Positions 23,489 through 35,238 of a stretch of 64,000 nucleotides of DNA are shown piece by piece. Where the stretch lies: positions 124,001 through 188,000 of the forward strand of contig KV748201.1 in the NCBI GenBank assembly GCA_001692895.1, given 5' to 3'. How positions within the stretch are numbered: the stretch's first letter is position 1; every line of letters begins with the position of its first letter. The notes beneath the pieces are model-generated. The model did not search any database, was not told the DNA's origin, and worked only from the letters and a program-made list of their open reading frames with translations. The DNA is from Cenococcum geophilum 1.58 (Eukaryota > Ascomycota > Dothideomycetes > Gloniales > Gloniaceae). The translations under genes and the position numbers were made by a program.

Positions 23489-23998
23489 ATGTTTACTACT
23501 AAACCGGCGCCAGCTTCTTTTTACCTCTTCCCTTTAGTAAACGTCTCGTCCCCTAATATAGAGGTAACTATTAAAATTCAGATCGGTAATCTTTTAGGCT
23601 TTAGTATTATTAGTCTTACTAATTTCGCCACTATATCTAGCTCGAGTGGGCCTAAAAGTATCTCTCTCTTAAACTTAACCCTAATGGTGTATTATAATTA
23701 AACGGATAGATTTCCTACTATATGCTCTATAACCTCTTAGCCTAACGCCACTACGACCCTACCTTATATTACTAACTCAACCTTTAGTTTTAATGCAACC
23801 GCTATACCTTTAGCTTAACCGTTTATAACGCCTACGCTAGCGGGCCTTAGTATTCTTACAGGAGCCGGTATTCTATTTAAGCAGAGTTTCCCAGTCTCTG
23901 CGCTTTTATTTACTATCTTTATTTATATAGCTGTAGTGTTAGTTTAGTGCTAATACGGTTTCTTATTTTATTATTTTAGATATAGCAAAAGAGGCTAG
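23489..23998 (+). pseudogene. membrane or cell-surface protein remnant
   Basis: An ATG opens a 70-codon stop-free segment (FTTKPAPASFYLFPLVNVSS) with several Ser/Thr/Asn-rich stretches. The same register continues through TAA and TAG with NATTTLPYITNSTFSFNATA, which carries several N-x-S/T sites, and reaches a hydrophobic helix (SALLFTIFIYIAVVLV, about 23905-23950) followed by a basic tail (YFRYSKRG). The order of glycosylation-prone ectodomain, helix and basic tail suggests a type I surface protein. The family is unknown. The frame includes four or five nonsense codons. Confidence 0.4.
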
Positions 23999-26465
23999 CA
24001 ATTAATTAGAATACTTATTAGCTCCTATATAAATTACTATTAAACCGTTAGTTCTTATACTTATATTATAAAAGCTATTATTAATATATTATCTAAGCAA
24101 TATGTTAAACTCTTATATTTACTAATAAATAATATTTAGTATAACTATCTCTAATCTACCTAGCTCGTAAGTAGACGCTCTTCCTTACTATTCCCTAGTA
24201 TTGCTAGCTAAATTTCCTATTACTATAGGTTCCGGTAACGGTATAGGAGATCTTCTAAAATGGATTTAACTAGGCTTGCGAAAATATACTATAATTGCCT
24301 TTCCTTTACTAGTATAAGGGTATTCCTCTATACCTTTTATAATACGAGGGGCGTAAATCGGCTCTCTCTAATATAGACCCACCGGAGTTCTTTTTAGACT
24401 ATATTAGCGTAAAACCTTATCCGCAAAATATATAGAAAGAATTTTTTTTTAGTTAAAATATTAATTAAACTTCTAGATTAAGGAGAAAGGGTCGGCTTAA
24501 TAGTATTTCCAGTTACAAAATTTTGCTATAATAAGAGCACGCTTAAATACAGCATTAAAAGGCGGTAGCACCCTTATAAATAATAGTTAACGTTTTAGAA
24601 ATAGACCCAAGATAGAGATAACCAGGGGCACTACTGGTCCGCGCGTTAGCTACTTTAGAACGGGGTCCTTGGGACCAGAAGTAGGTTATAGATAATAATA
24701 GCAAAAGGAACACGTTTAGGTCCTAGGTTTCTCTACCTAAAGTATTTTCTACTAGATAACTGTTAAAAGCGTATCCTTACCTATCTTACAGACTATAACA
24801 TAGACACTAATTCCAGCTACTAAACTAAGGTTTTAACTACAGAACCTTATACTATAAAAAAATCTTTCTCTATTAAGTCCTTAATATAAAGGGTTAAGGA
24901 ATTCTAAAAAAGAAACTAACTAGAGACTCTTTAAAGGCTTATAAGGGAGAATTTCCTCTTATAGCAACGTCTTGTACGTTATTAGGAATACTGGTGCTCT
25001 ACGCTTAATCTACTATAGAAGGTCTATAAAGCTGTCTAGTTAATATAAAAGGTGCTTAAAAAATACACTTATAAGAAAATAGTGGCTAAGTAAGACTAGC
25101 TTGCATTCTAGGGAATTAAAAGGGAATCTACTAAAGGTTTAGGATTTAATCTAGGTAGGTAGATTTAGTAGAAGCTATAAACGCTACTTATTAGAAAAAT
25201 ATGGCAAAAAATTGCACAATCTATTGCACCGGGTGCTTTCTGAGTAGGTAAAGTCCTACTGCAATATTTTAGTAATTTCGCCGGTTTCGAGCGCTAACTA
25301 TCCCTTAAATATATGCTTTTACCTTACTACAGAGTAAAGAACTAAGGAGATAGTTAGTACTTAGTGGCTTAGACCTGTCCCTCTTTTATTACCACGGCTT
25401 AGACTAGTCTCCGCCTTAAATATTCTAGATTTAAGGTCTCCTAACGTACATTCTCCCACTTTATACCCTATAGGCTATTATAAATAATTATAGATTTGCG
25501 CTGTCTTCTAGTATAAAAGACACGAGTCTCTTAGTACTAAAATGCATAGTAATCCTGTCCTTAAATATTCTTATCCCTTTATTCTGTCCAACTTAAAGCC
25601 AATTCCGCGCTTCTTCTATAGCTAGATCCACAGCTTCCTTACATAGTAACTTTTAATCGTCGTCTATTATAAATAACTGAAATCGCTTCTGCAATCGTTG
25701 GTATGCAAGAAACTTTTAAAGACAGCTTCTATTACTATAAAACTTTTTACTAATCCGAGTTTAAAGATAAAGTACCTATATATCAAACATAACGGTTATT
25801 CGTTTAAGATAGTGCTATTACTAGCTAAGAGTGTGTAGTAGGCTTTAAATTACGTCCTATACTATTATACTATAATCCTCATAAGGGGATATACTAAGTG
25901 CCCAAAAACTAGAAACTAGTAAGGAACCGAAATATAGCCCTTCTAGATAAGAAAAGACCTATAGATAGCCAAGAGGAATAGGGCCTAAATTAAACTTCCT
26001 TTATTTAGCAAGAGTGGTCGAGAACTTATATAAACTTAAGCTATCTTAAGAAGTAATCGGTGACGTTAGATGGCTTAACGATTTCAGGTATAGCGTCTGG
26101 GCATTTCCTTAGCATAGGAGGCTGGGATCTCTTAGCGAAGGACAGTACAAGACTTAGCGTTTCCCCACCACTCCCCCACTACAACATCTACTATTCTTTA
26201 AATTTCTAAAATATCTAGTGACCATTTTGGAAAATAAGGAGGTCTGAAAATAGCATTGGGCTAAGTCAGCTTATACCTTAACTAAATTAATAGTGCACTA
26301 AAGAGGGCTTTCTAAGAGCACCTAAATTTACGTCTAATAACTTCCACGTCTTGCTACTTAGATCTATTATTAATACTAAAAATATAGATTAAAGGAAATT
26401 TTCGTTATAGGGGATATTAAGAGGTCCCCTATTTTAGTATAAGGTTAATTTTTCCTATATTTAAC
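23999..26465. other. RIP-degraded DNA, no gene recognised
   Basis: About 2.5 kb has stops in all frames at short intervals. No domain, repeat end or RNA gene was identified. Confidence 0.35.
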
Positions 26466-26469
26466 TTAA

Positions 26470-27140
26470 GTCTAACATTTCTCGCAGGCTAATAAGACGG
26501 CGGAGGAAAGAAAGCCGAATTCTTTAGTATAAGTACTTAAGCTATATTATAAAAGTTTAATTCTAAGGAAAGAACTCTACAGCATTACTAACACTTTTAG
26601 TAATAACAGTTCTATTATTACCCTATCAAGTAATACTGTAAGAGATCTCTAGTTGTGCCGTAGCAGTACAGTATTAGTTAAAGGGGAAAAAGGAAAACAT
26701 ACCCTTTTAGTTATACTAGAGGACAATAATCTAGAGGATAGTAGCGCTAAGGTAAATTAGGTTATTTAATATAATCTTTAAATTAGGCTAGATAAGTATA
26801 TTTCTATTTACCTATACTTAAATATTAGATTTATATATCTATCTCTTCCTTAAAAACTAACTGCTAACTTATTTTTTAAAGGTCTAGCGTATTACTATTT
26901 GCCCTCTTATAGATACTATTTAAGGTATTACTAGTTTACTATTTAATAAATTTCTTACTCTATACTTTTAAGAAGCCTTCCGGCTAGTACACAAAGGAGA
27001 TAGCTTTATAGCTTATTGCGGTATATAGGCAGTTAAATTTAAGGTTATTAAAGTAGAACCTCTATAATATGGCATTGTTGGGCTAGATATAGTTATTTAC
27101 AAAGGCGAACTAATCTAGTATAAGGCCAGCCGGTATAGAA
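26470..27140 (+). pseudogene. Cdc48/p97 N-domain relic
   Basis: The first exon reads SNNSSIITLSSNTVRDLQL, then STVLVKGEKGKHTLLVILED, NNLEDSSAKVN and RLDKYISIYLYLNIR. This follows the Cdc48 double-psi barrel (NDNSxxxLSxxTMExLxLFRGDTVLVKGKKR...VLxDDxLxD). After a probable intron (26832-26881) a shifted register continues RITICPLIDTI, GITSLLFNKFLTLYF, EAFRLVHKGDSF, AVKFKVIKVEPL and YGIVGLDIVIYKGE, matching the second half of the N domain. In the family this domain binds Ufd1-Npl4 and p47-type cofactors. No Walker A motif of the AAA domains was found downstream, so the copy is partial, or the rest is too decayed to see. Stops are TAG/TAA. Confidence 0.75.
26832..26881 (+). other. probable intron in the Cdc48-like relic
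   Basis: The register changes here. The 3' side has the fungal branch-point consensus CTAAC inside TGCTAACTTATTTTTTAAAG, which ends at the resumption of homology. The 5' splice site appears mutated, so the exact donor is uncertain. Confidence 0.5.
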
Positions 27141-27559
27141 CTAGAGAATTAATACAAAACTAAAACTTAGCAGGAAGGATACCTTTATAGTAATAGTAGA
27201 TATTTAGGCGTATATAGGTTAGAAGAAGCAGTGCTCTTATCTATAAGGTTATAATAAAACCTTTAAGTTTTAGTAAAGCATCCCCGTTTTTAACTCCTTA
27301 AACAGATATAGAATTGCTTTAATTAATTAAATAATCTCAAGTTTATAACTCTTAAATTTGTTTACTTCTTCTATACGCTTTCTAAGGCTTAATTATATAG
27401 CTGCATAATCTTTCTACTTAATAAGCGAGAAGTTACAATATTATATTTCTATATTACTAGAAAGCTTTTATATCTCCCTTATATATTAGATATAGCCTAC
27501 GCTATATATAAGCGTTATAAACTCTACTAACTAAGAATAATCCTAGTATTAAGGCGGAA

Positions 27560-28360
27560 GCTATAAACTAGGACCCTACCGTTTCTAAATTTTAATACGG
27601 ACTAAAAGCGGGGCCTAATTATTTATAGCAAACGGTTTTTATTCCCGGAACGATGCTATAAAGCTACAAATTTACAACCATAAGGCATAAACCTACAGAT
27701 AACTCTTAACACTAAGAATTATGTTTAGGCATAATTAACCAAAAATCCGTCTCCTTCTACCTACTTTAAATGGATCTCTAATACCTACCGCTGTTAATAT
27801 AGAGACCCGCCGTAAAGATAAGTTATTTATAGTAGTCAAAGTAACTAAAAAAAATTTGCAAATATTTAAGGAAATGCCAGCTCCTAATCTCTAGCAGATG
27901 CTTAAACGGACAACGTGGAAGAATAGTTAGCTTACGCTAGAGCTTCAGCATCTGCGGTAAAAGTATTGTAGAAGTATATATGTTGTGGCAGAAATAAGGA
28001 TCATTATTAAATCTCTTTAGTAGGTACTTATTAATTGCCAAAAATTACAAACGGAAATCGAAGATAAACTTGCGTAAGGGGTAAAATTAAACTAAAATAA
28101 CCGTTAAATATTCTACCAAAGCCGACTCTAACATAGATATCTATATATAGTTTAACTCTTATACCTATTATCCACTATTACTCCCTTAAATGTTAATTCC
28201 TTTACATATGCTCTATATTTTCGTATAGTTTAAGTAGATGAAATTAATAAAAGCCGATCTCGCGTTATAGTCGCAATAACTTTAACTATTAGGCCAGTAT
28301 ACGATCCTACTTTTCTATCTAGGTAAAGTAATCACTTATTAATTACAAGTCGATTATAAA
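27560..28360 (+). pseudogene. unrecognised long reading frame
   Basis: One register holds for about 260 codons with TAA/TAG as the only stops: GSYKLGPYRF, LFIANGFYSRNDAIKLQIYN, RLLLPTLNGSLIPTAVNIET, DKLFIVVKVTKKNL, IFKEMPAPNL and LTLELQHLR. It uses the same register as the first exon of the Cdc48-like relic, which may be coincidence. The composition looks like a real soluble protein. I cannot assign a family. It could be the C-terminal part of a fusion with the Cdc48 domain or a separate gene. Confidence 0.4.
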
Positions 28361-28810
28361 AAATAAGGCCTTTTTAAGCCTCTATATATATATAAGGTAG
28401 GTAGGTCACTAGTACCCCTAGTTACTAGTACCCCTTAATCTATCCTTAATATAGCCGTAATCGACATCAGGCTAATTAAAGCCGACTATAACCGCACGGT
28501 CGATATCACTATATATTGACCGTCGAGGTCACTGTTAGGTATACTACCTTATAACTTACTACCCTATTTCTTGCTATCGTACGTCTTACTACCTATTTCC
28601 ATTACCTATTTATTATTAAATACCACTAAGTGGCTATATCGACTGGGTGGCAATAAAGTAGCAATTACAAATCGCTATTAGTCTTTTGCTACCTATCTAG
28701 TATATATTGAATAGAACAGAGTATAAGCTTTACAGTACAGGAGAATTAAGTAAATGACTTTTTTGTAAATAAATAAAAGGGGAGACTAAGACGTAACTAA
28801 AAAAGCGTAA
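28361..28810. other. RIP-degraded DNA with a small local duplication
   Basis: CACTAGTACCCCTAGTTACTAGTACCCC is a doubled block at about 28407-28435. No gene was recognised. Confidence 0.4.
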
Positions 28811-28812
28811 TA

Positions 28813-28853
28813 TATAAGTAATACGCAGGCGATACGCAGGCAATACGCAGATA
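28813..28853 (+). repeat. 12-bp tandem repeat
   Basis: Three copies of ATACGCAGGCRA lie immediately upstream of the MITE. Confidence 0.8.
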
Positions 28854-28874
28854 AAACATTAGTAGTTTAGTAGG

Positions 28875-29126
28875 CACGCTATGGACAAAAAAGTTAGCAC
28901 TGTGAAAATACGCGAAATGCCCGCACCTACCTCTCCCCACCTATTACTACTATGTCTCGCCCATATACTCCTTAAAATAACGACTAAATTAATTACTATA
29001 AGCCGCACGAGTATTAGAAGCAGTATACTACGCTATAAAAGGCTTATATAACTAGAGCTATTGAGTTTAATCGTTATATTGGCGCGTATATATTTTCACA
29101 GTGCTAACTTTTTTGTCCACAGCGTG
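28875..29126. mobile_element. MITE with 34-bp terminal inverted repeats
   Basis: The left end CACGCTATGGACAAAAAAGT continues to GTGAAAA; the right end is its reverse complement with one transition (TATGG versus TGTGG). The element is 252 bp, has no coding capacity, and is flanked by GTAGG on both sides (28870-28874 and 29127-29131), a perfect 5-bp duplication. The near identity of the inverted repeats in otherwise RIP-degraded DNA suggests a fairly recent insertion. The superfamily is not assigned. Confidence 0.85.
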
Positions 29127-29131
29127 GTAGG

Positions 29132-30179
29132 GTACCGTAGTCGGTTATATAAAGTACTCCTTAGTAAGTCCGTCCAATATATCTATATAAGGCCGAAGAT
29201 CCTAGCTCTTTAGATTTTATACAAGCTGCAGCTTTATATATAAATATTTCGTCACATTTAGGGAACTAATACTCGTATTCTAGTTATAAACTCTTAATAG
29301 TCTCTCTGCCAATCTGGTTTTTGTCCGGCTTAACAGTCGCTTTTTTATTCCCCCTGCCCTCCTAGCTCGTCCCTATACTTTTTAGGGATATAGGGGATAA
29401 ATTTCCCTAGTCTTTTTTGCAGATTAGCGCGATATCGGCGCTAGAAAAAGACAATAGGGGCTTTTTGACCACCATCTACTCTGGTTAGAAGAGCTGCTAA
29501 TTCTAGGTTTTCGGCGGCTACGCTCTTAATTACCGCTTGATCCCTGTAACGTTTCCCGCCCTAACGTCGCCATTCTGGCCAAAAAGACACGGAGTGCTTG
29601 CGAACTTGTTCGCAAGCGCGGCGGGATCTAATATATGTACTCTTACAATCCCCCTTACGGATTCGTTAGACTACTTTATCTATTATAGCCATAACATTAT
29701 TATAGTGGAAGCAGACTAGGTATATAGTAACGAGTATAACTATTAATATATATCCTAGTGGATTTCTTATAAATTTAAATAAGACTAAGAAGTAGAGAAC
29801 TATAGGGGGAACTTTATTCTTTATTTCTGCTTAAACAGGCAAACCTACTAAAAATAGCCTAAATAGGGCTGTAGTATAATAAGGCAGAGGCAATTACGTT
29901 ATATTAAACTAGGGGACTAAAAGAGGTTCCTATAGGCCGCCAATAATTATAGGTCCTTAGGTTTCCAGAATTATAATACCTGTATTAAATATTCTATAAG
30001 TAAAAAGGGCCTAATTTAGGAACTAATTTAGTCTTAAAAAAGGGTTCCCTTATTACTACATAAGGATTAAGTAGAGATAGATAGCGTTAAAGCCCTTCCA
30101 AGATATAGTAACGGATTTACAATTATAGACCTACTATAAATAGAATTCCTAAACCTAGAGTTAAGCTAGAGTTTTACTA
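29132..30179. other. mostly unassigned DNA with a less mutated patch
   Basis: Between about 29400 and 29640 CpA and TpG are more frequent and the DNA is GC-richer than its surroundings, ending in a perfect hairpin sequence. The rest is RIP-degraded. No gene was recognised. Confidence 0.4.
29596..29617. repeat. 22-bp near-perfect palindrome
   Basis: GCTTGCGAAC, TT, GTTCGCAAGC form 10-bp arms with a two-base centre. It lies in a patch that escaped RIP. It could be an element end, a protein-binding site or part of a stem-loop transcript. Confidence 0.7.
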
Positions 30180-30194
30180 TACTTAAAATATATA

Positions 30195-31196
30195 ATAATA
30201 ATTCTTCTTTGATTAACGTCTGATACGGATGCTATCTAGCCCCACGCAGACTACTCCGTACACAAGGGAAAAGTAATATTGACGGGAAAAAACCCTTGCT
30301 GCTGGGGGGGAGGAAAAACCCTATGAGCCACCTTAGTAGGATGAAAAACCCCGATTTGCCATGTCCGTCCGTAGCAGCGGCCCTGCGGGCCTACAGCTAC
30401 GTCCTGCCTCCTTGGATGTTTCGAACTCCTTGGGAACCACTGCTTCCTTCTCTAGCTTATCAAAGCTGGGGTTCACTACGTCCCAGCTAGGCCCTGCTAA
30501 TCGATTGCTGTGTCTTATTGTCTCATTGTGTCCCATATCTTGACTATCCCCTGTATGCTATCTCTTATAGACCATTGCCGTATACGCCATGCCTCCCCCC
30601 CCCTAGAGCTATCGAAGGCGTAAGGGGGATTCATCCGTTTTAACTACCGTAATACAGATAAGCAAGCGGAATATTGTGTATTTGGGTATCTTTTGTGCCT
30701 AGGCCCTAGCTAGGCCCTTTCTAAGGGTCACCACTCCGTCGAAAGGAGATAGGGAAAACCGTGGGTCGTAATCCAGGCTACTAGGTAGTATTCGGTAGTA
30801 AGACGGCGAGTGACCGCATGCTCCGCGGGCGATCGCCCTGGGGGGCCGTATATTTGCTCGTTCGTTCGCTCGTTGCCCGTTCGTCAATGTGAGGTCGTCG
30901 ATGCTTTCCATTGGGGGTAAGGGGATGTTATCGAAAGCTGTTTATCCACGTTGGATTACACAGGTGCTTGATAGGAGAACTAGTAGCTGTATTGTGAAGG
31001 GGTACCGTCAGTAGTGGTTTTCGAGATCTCACCATCCCATGCGAAAACTTTTCACTACGCCCCACGACGCATACAACCACCAGGTCCTACTTGCACGCGC
31101 TGTGCAACGTCTCTGCGTTGGCTCTGGGTCTGAACTTCGAAGACCCAGGTTCGTAGCCGTCACCACGTACAGGTGCAGAATCCGTTTTCGACGGCC
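30195..31196 (-). mobile_element. RIP-free block, possible 5'-truncated retroposon
   Basis: About 1 kb has balanced composition with plentiful CpA and TpG, unlike everything around it. TACTTAAAATATATA occurs on both sides (30180-30194 and 31197-31211), compatible with a 15-bp target duplication. Read on the reverse strand, the block ends in a short A-rich tail before the left copy. Two reverse-strand frames of 67 and 70 codons exist (30333-30536, 30699-30911); one reads MESIDDLTLTNGQRANERAN. Neither was recognised. The AT-rich flank makes chance identity possible, so the mechanism is inference. Confidence 0.45.
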
Positions 31197-31211
31197 TACT
31201 TAAAATATATA

Positions 31212-32109
31212 CACTAACGGTTAGTATATATCTATAAGTGGCATAATAAGTAAAGGTGCCCATATCCCATAAGGCTGTAAAATAAACGGTTAACCTTTAT
31301 AGCCTAAGGGCTTTAATTAAAATCCAGTCCAATATATAGTCTTAAATAAGCGAGCGCTAAAGGTAGCTAGGCTGTATTATTTTATAAGCGTAATACACTT
31401 ATATAGCAGGCGTTTAAATGCTAAGTAGTAATAAATACTTATAACAACTTAAATATAAAGCTCTACGCATATTAATAAATAGAGAAGTGACTATTAGTAC
31501 CTATTTAGCCGTAAACATTATTAGAAACCAAGTAACGAGCGCCAATATAAAAATATTACCAGTAGAGCTTATCGTAATAGTATGCCTAACGGCTTTAGAG
31601 AACTCCTATAAATTTATAGGCAAAATCTAGATACTTTTTACAATACCCTTCGATTTCTTATAATTAAGCGCGTTATTTAGTCGCCTATTATATCCTCAAG
31701 GCGAATATAAACAAAAGTCCAGTTCTATTAAATAAATATCCTTATCCAATATATATTAAACAATCTCGCGAATCTTATAGCTCGTCTCATTATTTATATA
31801 TACTATTTTTATATTTTAGCGGTACCAAACGGCAGACTAATTATTACAACTTATAGGAAACTACTGTACGACCCTTTTAACCTTCAATTTTAGATTTAAT
31901 TAGACTCTTAGCCTTTAAAACTGCGTATATTATACTAATACGATCTCTAGAATACACAATATCTCCTTATTTAGTTTTAATAGAAACATAATTACCTAAA
32001 ACAAAAAGCTAAATATTAAGGATCTAGCAGCTAATTAATATAAATCTTATTAAGATCTAAGTGGATAAACCTTATTAATGTCTCTAGTAAGTAGATCTAT
32101 TATTATATT
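31212..32109. other. RIP-degraded DNA
   Basis: No recognisable gene. Part of it may belong to the reverse-strand frame at 32110-32560. Confidence 0.3.
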
Positions 32110-32560
32110 AGCGACCCAAGCTGTGTACACTTTTAGAGCGATTATTAGCAGCCATCTATATAGAAGTATAAAAAAGCTTATATTCGGAGTCTAGTTCCCA
32201 AAACAGAGCAATCCTTTAAGTTTTTACTTCGCAATTATGGTATCCTTCTAGAAGCTATATAATATACGGAAGCTGCCCTACTATTCTAATCCCTATAGCG
32301 AATAATAGGACAGTCCTGTATAATTTAAGGTCAAGTTCCTTTCTATATAGTCCCTTAATTACGGCTCTCATTTCAGAATTATAGCTATTGTTAGCGTTTA
32401 AGTATAGGTTTCTTATAAATCTACTCCTTTTCTAGATAATAAAAACCATAACGGTATTGCCCCTAGCATCGCGATACCACCAAGATACGTAAAAGGGGTG
32501 CGACTGCGTAAATAAGGTATAGCTTACTCCTAAAATATAAAAATAGATATACTGGCCAGC
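32110..32560 (-). pseudogene. unrecognised reverse-strand reading frame
   Basis: A register of about 150 codons with only four nonsense codons reads SKLYLIYAVAPLYVSWWYRD, then FIRNLYLNANNSYNSEMRAV, IKGLYRKELDLKLYRTVLLF, LLEGYHNCEVKT and WELDSEYKLFYTSI. The composition is of a folded protein with conserved Trp and Cys. I do not recognise it. The phrase LEGYHNC also occurs in the reverse-strand gene at 20390-22700, but the flanking residues do not match, so relationship is unproven. Confidence 0.35.
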
Positions 32561-33980
32561 TTAGGGCTTCTAAGGTCTTAATAGTTATATATATATATAT
32601 ATATACAGCATCCCAAACAGGTATCTCTCTCCTATTAGGTATTTTAAAGGCTATTATTTATACTATTACTCAATTTAGTGGCTTTTTATACTTAATATTA
32701 CGGTATAGCACTTGCCTAAATCGCAAGACGCCTATAAATATCTATAGGCATATTACCGAGAATAAATATATTATTAGCGACGTTAATAACTCTTTAGATA
32801 GACTACAAAGATACATTACAGCTATAACTATAGCCGCGAGTATTAAGTGGAGCTTTAAAAAGATTTCGTAGACGTATTAATATATATTAGCGACTAAAAT
32901 AAGCAGTATAATAACTATAGCGATAGTAGCCTGCTTGTTAGCTTATATCTATTTTTTAGAATTAAGTTAACTTACTATTAGCGCCGCTATATCTAACTAT
33001 ATACGCAGGTTAGGCTTCTGCAAAAATACAGCCGCTACTATATAGATAAGGCCTTTAACCATAGCTACTCTTCCCAACTATTAGTATATCTGGGCATATA
33101 TACTAAGCCTAATTCTATAGCGGCTAGCAATAATATTCATCTGGTCTCCTAATAATAGCGGCATAAGATTGATTATAGATATTAGCCTAGAGCGTCTTAT
33201 TAGCCTAAAAATATCTTTAACTTAGACGGTGACGCAAAGAACATTCCCTACTAAGAACGCCAGAATTAAAACTATATTAAATTGTATTATCTTTCTAAAG
33301 CCTCTTAAGTATTAATCGACCTATAGATAAAATAAGTGCTTAAAAAAATATAATGTGGCGTAAATGCGAGCAAATTTAATTATTATTAATAGTAGACAGC
33401 TAATAATAGATAATGCTATAAGGCCTCTAAGGCCCACTAAATACCACTACGTAATATCTATAGTGAGAATAGTAGATATATAAAGCCTAGGAGCGCGATA
33501 TATATTTGCTATTTATGCCTTATATTTTAACTATAGGTCGCGGCTTAGAATACACTAATATTAGTTATAACTTAGAAAGGTAGGGAGCTAGAAAAGGGCT
33601 CTTTACTAAGAGCTAAGAGCTTTTTTTAGAAATAAATTTTTTACTAATATACGGCTAGCGTCCCAAGGCTAGAAGATAAAAACACTTATACTTTATAGTA
33701 TACAGTATAGCAAAGCAGAAACAGTCCATTAAACTCTATAATAAATAATTAAGGAGGTAGTTAGATGGCCTAAAAAGTAAATGCTATTAGTACGAAAAGC
33801 TAAACAATATCAATTTAGCATTAATTATTTACAATTACAAAAAACAAGAGATCTATATATATATATTAATAGATTAAAAGTTATAGTGGCCGTCTAGGGA
33901 GCAAGTTATAAGTAGGTAGTTAAGTTATAAGCGTCTTTATTTTTAACGTCTATAAGTAGCTAGCGCATCCTAAATCTATA
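32561..33980. other. RIP-degraded DNA with a TA microsatellite
   Basis: A (TA)n run lies at about 32586-32605. No gene was recognised. Confidence 0.35.
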
Positions 33981-33981
33981 A

Positions 33982-34260
33982 ATAAGCTTCCTATAGATAT
34001 AGAGAGAATTGGTTTAGAAGTATATTTTAAGTCTATAGGTACAGGAAAAAAGAAGAGATTAAAAAAAGGCGGCAAAGCGATTATATCTGGGGTATTAACA
34101 TTTAAAGAAGGGACATTATTAGTTGTAAAAAATGCGCTAATCTTTCCGGAACTACTATCGTTTGATTTAACTATACTAAAGAGGAGAAAGCGTAATTAGG
34201 CTTAGCTAGGGATTATTTTATAAATTAGACCCTGGTAGATCATTAGTATATACGCTATAA
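33982..34260 (+). pseudogene. short stop-free coding remnant, unrecognised
   Basis: About 70 codons without a stop read DIERIGLEVYFKSIGTGKKK, then GGKAIISGVLTFKEGTLLVV and NALIFPELLSFDLTILKRRK, after which TAG/TAA appear. It has no ATG in frame. An open stretch of this length is unusual in this DNA. The mixed beta-strand and basic pattern gives no family. Confidence 0.3.
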
Positions 34261-34288
34261 GCGTATATATATACTACTTTTTCTCTAT

Positions 34289-34338
34289 AAGGGTCCGAGA
34301 GCTTATAGTCCTAGCTTTAGTGGTAGCTTAAAGTTTTA
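34289..34338 (+). repeat. dispersed repeat, copy B
   Basis: AAGGGTCCGAGAGCTTATAG and the following TAGCTTTAGTGGTA match 17796-17845 with transitions, which identifies a family present at least twice. Confidence 0.5.
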
Positions 34339-35238
34339 AAATCCTATCGCAATCTTGCCTTACTGCAATATCTTATATACTTCTCTAAGTCTAATTATCT
34401 CTAAACTACGAGGTGGAGACTCTATAAGGTAGAGTTATTGCTCTAAACGAATCTATTATATAAGCCATTACGTAATTAAAGGAAGCTTATGTAAATACAT
34501 ATATACACCCCCCTAGGACAATAAATAATAGGCTCTTAGCTACTAAAAAGCCCCTAAGTTCTATTATTAATAATATCCCTCCCTAAGTGGCGCAAAACCC
34601 CCCATACCGCAATAAATCCATTATTTACGCATCTTAACTCTCTCCCCCGCAATTCTATGAAGTTATAATTATAGTAGTAGTATTCTCTAGATATTTCCCT
34701 TTAGGAAACTAGTATACAGCCTAAAAAATACAATGCTTTTAATTATACTATTAGTTGTTTTTTTCAAAGCATCTAAAACTGCATTAGCTTTACACCCCTA
34801 CTGCACTATAACTATCTACAAAAGTTCAAGCTTCGGAGTATTTAATTAATAGAACTATTACAGAAGAAGGTAGTCCTAAGCTTTTAAAGACACTTAGCTC
34901 TTAAAAATATACATTCCGGATTTATCCATAAAAAGGGGCCTATAGGATGTCTTAGTATAAGAATTTAGCGCGCTTACATAGTGCAGTATTAGATGCTTAG
35001 CTGCTATATTGTTTTCTACGCTATGCTAAACAGGCTCCCTAGTATGGCGCTTTTCTAAAAACATCTTTAAAAGGTTACGTACTGGCTATTTTTAGCAGCC
35101 AAGCGTTCCTTTTACTAGCTGTCTCTTATACTAGCTCAGCAGCTGCCTCTAATACCTTTTATATCACTATAGTTGTAGATATAGACCGAGCCAGCTAGGT
35201 ACTAGCGTAAGGTCCCCCTCTAGATATACCTAGAATAT
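34339..35238. other. RIP-degraded DNA containing a Fot-like terminal repeat
   Basis: At about 34575-34606 the sequence CCCTAAGTGGCGCAAAACCC followed by CCCATACCGCAA resembles the left-end repeat at 50994. It is probably the left end of the element whose transposase follows. The right end was not found. Confidence 0.4.

Noticed and set aside
23489..23701. 70-codon forward ORF taken as an intact small gene
   Set aside because: The same register continues beyond its TAA into a plausible ectodomain and helix, so it is part of a longer broken gene.
30361..30543. Forward ORFs at 30296-30490 and 30361-30543
   Set aside because: They overlap a reverse-strand frame within a GC-balanced block where open frames arise easily; no recognisable protein in any of them.
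31110..31180. Possible tRNA or SINE head (GGTTCGTAGCC after a CTGGGTCT/AGACCCAG hairpin)
   Set aside because: The B-box-like sequence is imperfect, no A box lies at a usable distance, and no cloverleaf can be drawn.
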